Positions 22,044 through 23,755 of a stretch of DNA of 23,755 nucleotides are shown here, piece after piece. Within the stretch, counting starts at the first letter, position 1, and the number at the start of each line of letters is the position of its first letter. The stretch comes from JBKPDV01 sp046728075. Its GTDB lineage: Bacteria; Acidobacteriota; Thermoanaerobaculia; UBA5066; Gp7-AA6. The stretch lies in the NCBI GenBank assembly GCA_046728075.1, contig JBKPDV010000068.1:1-23755 (forward strand), given 5' to 3'. Position numbers and translations under genes: made by a program. Under the pieces are notes generated by a model that had not been told where the DNA came from, ran no database searches, and saw only the letters and a program-made list of their open reading frames with translations.

Positions 22044-22089
22044 TCGGTAGTCGGTAGTCGGTAGTCGGTAGTTGGTAGAGAGTAGACTC
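22041..22089 (+). repeat. Heptamer array starting at the korB stop codon
   Basis: Seven units in exact 7-nt phase: TAGTCGG four times, then TAGTTGG, TAGAGAG, TAGACTC. The first TAG is the korB stop codon. Units decay towards the 3' end. No complementary second arm follows, unlike most other arrays in the window. Confidence 0.9.
22083..22088 (+). promoter_or_regulatory. Possible -10 element (TAGACT) before the lipoprotein gene
   Basis: The last heptamer unit, TAGACTC, contains the same TAGACT hexamer found before two other genes of the window; 15 nt later comes the ATG at 22104 with AAGGG in between. No clear -35. Suggestive only. Confidence 0.25.
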
Positions 22090-22103
22090 GAACAAGGGCG
22101 AAA

Positions 22104-22586
22104 ATGAGCATCCGATCTTCTCAACTCTTTTCTGTCTTACGTCTGCCGGTTCTGGCCTCGCTCATCGCCCTGACGGCATGCGCCACCGGCTACAAGCCCA
22201 AAGGAGCCCTCGGCGACGGCTATTCGGAACAGCGGGTGGGAACCGACGTCTGGATGGTCACATTCGACGCCAGCGTCTTCACACCCCGCGAACGGATGGA
22301 CGCTTATCTGCTCTGGCGGTGCGCGGAGATCACCCTCGATCATCGCGCGACCTATTTCGGGATCGTCAACGACGGCAAGCCGGTTCATCGGAGCTCGAGC
22401 CGACCGACCCTGATCGATAAGCCTCCGTTCCCCACGGACACGGCGCCCTCCGAACCCGAGGTCCCCTCGGGTCGTTCGGCCCGCATGACGATTCAGCTCT
22501 ATCCGGAGCGCCCCGACAGCGTGGACCGCTACTACGAGGCCCGAACGATTCTCCAGCGCCTCGCGCCGCTCATGCGCGGGAAATAG
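22104..22586 (+). CDS. Lipoprotein of the CC0125/CC1285-like type
   Basis: 160-residue predicted lipoprotein. After a basic start, the hydrophobic core LPVLASLIA ends in lipobox LTAC with Cys26 as the lipidated residue. The mature part opens ATGYKPKGALGDGYSEQRVG and continues with DVWMVTFDASVFTPRERMDAYLLWRCAEITL, a pattern shared by a widespread family of unknown function annotated as CC0125/CC1285 lipoproteins. The C-terminal third is Pro/Ser-rich, then charged. It is followed after 44 nt by the cysteine-rich exported protein in the same direction. Function unknown; envelope location is reasonably sure. Confidence 0.8.
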   Translation: MSIRSSQLFSVLRLPVLASLIALTACATGYKPKGALGDGYSEQRVGTDVWMVTFDASVFTPRERMDAYLLWRCAEITLDHRATYFGIVNDGKPVHRSSSRPTLIDKPPFPTDTAPSEPEVPSGRSARMTIQLYPERPDSVDRYYEARTILQRLAPLMRGK

Positions 22587-22630
22587 GGAAGAGACGGCGT
22601 TTTCCCCTGTTCTCCTTTCGAGGAGGATCC

Positions 22631-23119
22631 ATGCGCGCTCCGCTCCGTCCGCTCGCCTTACTCGGTCTGGTCTCTCTCTGCGTCGGTCTCGCGCTTCCCG
22701 TGACGGGCAACCCTTCCAGTACACTGGCCCGCAAGCCGGCAGACCGATCTTCGAAGAAGGAAGCCGCTGCCGCGTGCCGAGCCTGCATCGAAAAGGGCTC
22801 CGTGCTCGACCCGGGCCAGTTCGCCCGCGGCTACGAGCCAGATGTCGCCCGCTCCTACGAGGCGGCCCGGAAGTATCCGGATCTGATCGACCGGCTTCAC
22901 TGCTTTTGCGAGTGCAAGGAGAGCCAGCGGGAGCACCACAAAACTCTTCTGACCTGCTTTACCAGCCTTCACGCTGCCGGATGCGGAGTCTGCCAGCAGG
23001 AGGCCATCCAGGCCGCGAAGCTGAAGAGCCAGGGGCTCTCGGACGACGAGATCGAGATCACCGTGGAATCGACACACAAAACGGACGGCCATCCGCCCAC
23101 GTTCGGCCGAGGAATCTGA
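22631..23119 (+). CDS. CYCXC-type (PCYCGC motif) exported cysteine-rich protein
   Basis: 162 residues. An N-terminal signal segment (about 1-25, Leu/Val-rich) without a lipobox is followed by a CxxC pair (Cys49, Cys52) and the family core: LHCFCECKESQREHHKTLL with Cys91, Cys93 and Cys95, then Cys109 in LLTCF, and HAAGCGVCQQEA with Cys118 and Cys121. This matches the CYCXC/PCYCGC family, some members of which are lipoproteins or selenoproteins; here all positions are ordinary Cys. The Cys/His pattern suggests metal or redox binding in the periplasm, but no activity is known to me. GAGGAGG 4-5 nt before the ATG is the strongest ribosome binding site in the window. Confidence 0.8.
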   Translation: MRAPLRPLALLGLVSLCVGLALPVTGNPSSTLARKPADRSSKKEAAAACRACIEKGSVLDPGQFARGYEPDVARSYEAARKYPDLIDRLHCFCECKESQREHHKTLLTCFTSLHAAGCGVCQQEAIQAAKLKSQGLSDDEIEITVESTHKTDGHPPTFGRGI

Positions 23120-23132
23120 CTCCGACGCTTCT

Positions 23133-23755
23133 TCAGCCCGTCGAGCCGAGGGACGGGGCCGAGGGCCGATAGACCGGCAGCAGGCATTCCTCCCGCAGCT
23201 TGGCGCGCTCCCCGTCCCCCGGGATGACCGGGCCGGCCGAGGCGTCGGTGGGCGGGATGGTTCCGTCACCGGGGTAGTAGGGCCGGTAGCCGTAGCCGTC
23301 CTTGACTTGCTCGCCGGGCCGCTCGACGAGCTTGTCGATCCCAAAGACGGCTTCCTGACGGTTGAAGAAGGCCAGCTCGTAGTTCCGCGTCATCCAGATG
23401 GCGTCCTTGGGGCAGGCGTCCACGCAGAAGCCGCAAAAGACGCAGCGGAGCATGTCGATGTCGAAGACGACCGGGTACTTTTCGTAGGTGATCTTCGGGT
23501 GCTCCCCCGCCACGATCGTGATGCACTCAGCCGGGCACGCCTGCTGGCACATGTAGCACGCCACACACTTCAGCGTGCCGTCTTCGCGCGTCTTCAAGAT
23601 GTGCTTGCCGCGGAATCGTCCGGAGTAGTCGCGCTTCTGTTCGGGGTAGGGGATCGTCGGAAGCTTCTTGATGTGGACGATGTTGCGCAGGAAGTGCTGG
23701 ATCGTCACCCGCATCCCGCCGAGAATCTCGGGCAGATAGAGGCGCTGCGCAAGCG
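23133..23755 (-). CDS. nuoI: NADH-quinone oxidoreductase subunit I (5' end beyond window)
   Basis: Complex I subunit carrying clusters N6a and N6b, passing electrons towards quinone. The frame is open to the right edge: upstream of an internal ATG at 23714 it reads LAQRLYLPEILGG, the normal NuoI N-terminal region, so the true start is outside. Two 4Fe-4S motifs are complete: CVACYMCQQACP (Cys50, 53, 56, 60 counted from the internal Met) and CVFCGFCVDACP (Cys91, 94, 97, 101). The C-terminal tail is long and Pro-rich. Only 13 nt separate its stop from that of the convergent cysteine-rich gene. nuoJ does not follow, so nuoI ends its operon and the membrane subunits beyond H must lie elsewhere. 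Confidence 0.93.
   Translation of the reverse strand, partial: LAQRLYLPEILGGMRVTIQHFLRNIVHIKKLPTIPYPEQKRDYSGRFRGKHILKTREDGTLKCVACYMCQQACPAECITIVAGEHPKITYEKYPVVFDIDMLRCVFCGFCVDACPKDAIWMTRNYELAFFNRQEAVFGIDKLVERPGEQVKDGYGYRPYYPGDGTIPPTDASAGPVIPGDGERAKLREECLLPVYRPSAPSLGSTG

Noticed and set aside
3671..22089. Heptamer/octamer arrays as CRISPR arrays
   Set aside because: Units are 7-8 bp with no spacers, and no cas genes are present.

Overview
The window reads as a chromosomal segment of a GC-rich Gram-negative bacterium. An MlaE-type permease, a TonB-like C-terminal domain, a lipoprotein and exported proteins imply an outer membrane. The S9 peptidase, CYCXC-type protein, fused KorAB, kinase-TonB-like fusion and leaderless-looking starts would suit Acidobacteriota or a neighbouring phylum, but that placement is inference. 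I see no rRNA, tRNA, transposase, phage gene or CRISPR array.

Layout. 1-3502 (minus): dnaB, a 73-residue unknown ORF, alr and mlaE (cut by the left edge) form one co-directional run. 3811-5021 (minus): a DsrE-like protein overlaps a PHP phosphoesterase by 4 nt; divergently, 5079-6818 encodes the repair polymerase PolX, which also carries a PHP domain. 6904-10700 (plus): a TetR regulator, HlyD-type adaptor, ABC ATPase and ABC-2 permease form an efflux operon with a palindrome in its promoter. 10908-12057 (plus): peroxiredoxin and GTP cyclohydrolase I. 12106-14088 (minus): a large pseudokinase - membrane helix - TonB-like fusion. 14203-16699: a corrinoid-binding-fold protein without signal peptide (minus), divergent from a Ycf46-like AAA ATPase (plus). 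16935-19010 (minus): an exported S9 peptidase. 19149-22043 (plus): the two subunits of a 2-oxoacid:ferredoxin oxidoreductase, preceded by a possible 11-codon leader ORF. 22104-23119 (plus): a lipoprotein and a CYCXC-type cysteine-rich exported protein. 23133-23755 (minus): NuoI of complex I, cut by the right edge.

The most unusual signal is not a gene. Seven intergenic gaps, each at the 3' end of a gene, hold short tandem arrays with a 7-bp (five loci) or 8-bp (two loci) period. In five loci a second array with complementary units follows, so the pair can fold into a long hairpin. The unit sequence differs at every locus (GCTGAAA, GACTGAG, GGAAGAC, TGTCGAC, TAGTCGG, two G-rich octamers), but period, placement and usually the inverted arrangement recur. 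No such array lies in a purely divergent promoter gap. They may act as terminators or mRNA 3'-end stabilisers, or come from an unrecognised copying mechanism.

A second theme is unusual starts. Several genes have a TANNNT -10 element only 6-8 nt before the start codon (PHP gene, polX, corrinoid-binding-fold gene, AAA gene), as expected of leaderless mRNAs. Several overlap their upstream frame by 4 nt (ATGA, TTGA and, for alr, apparently CTGA).
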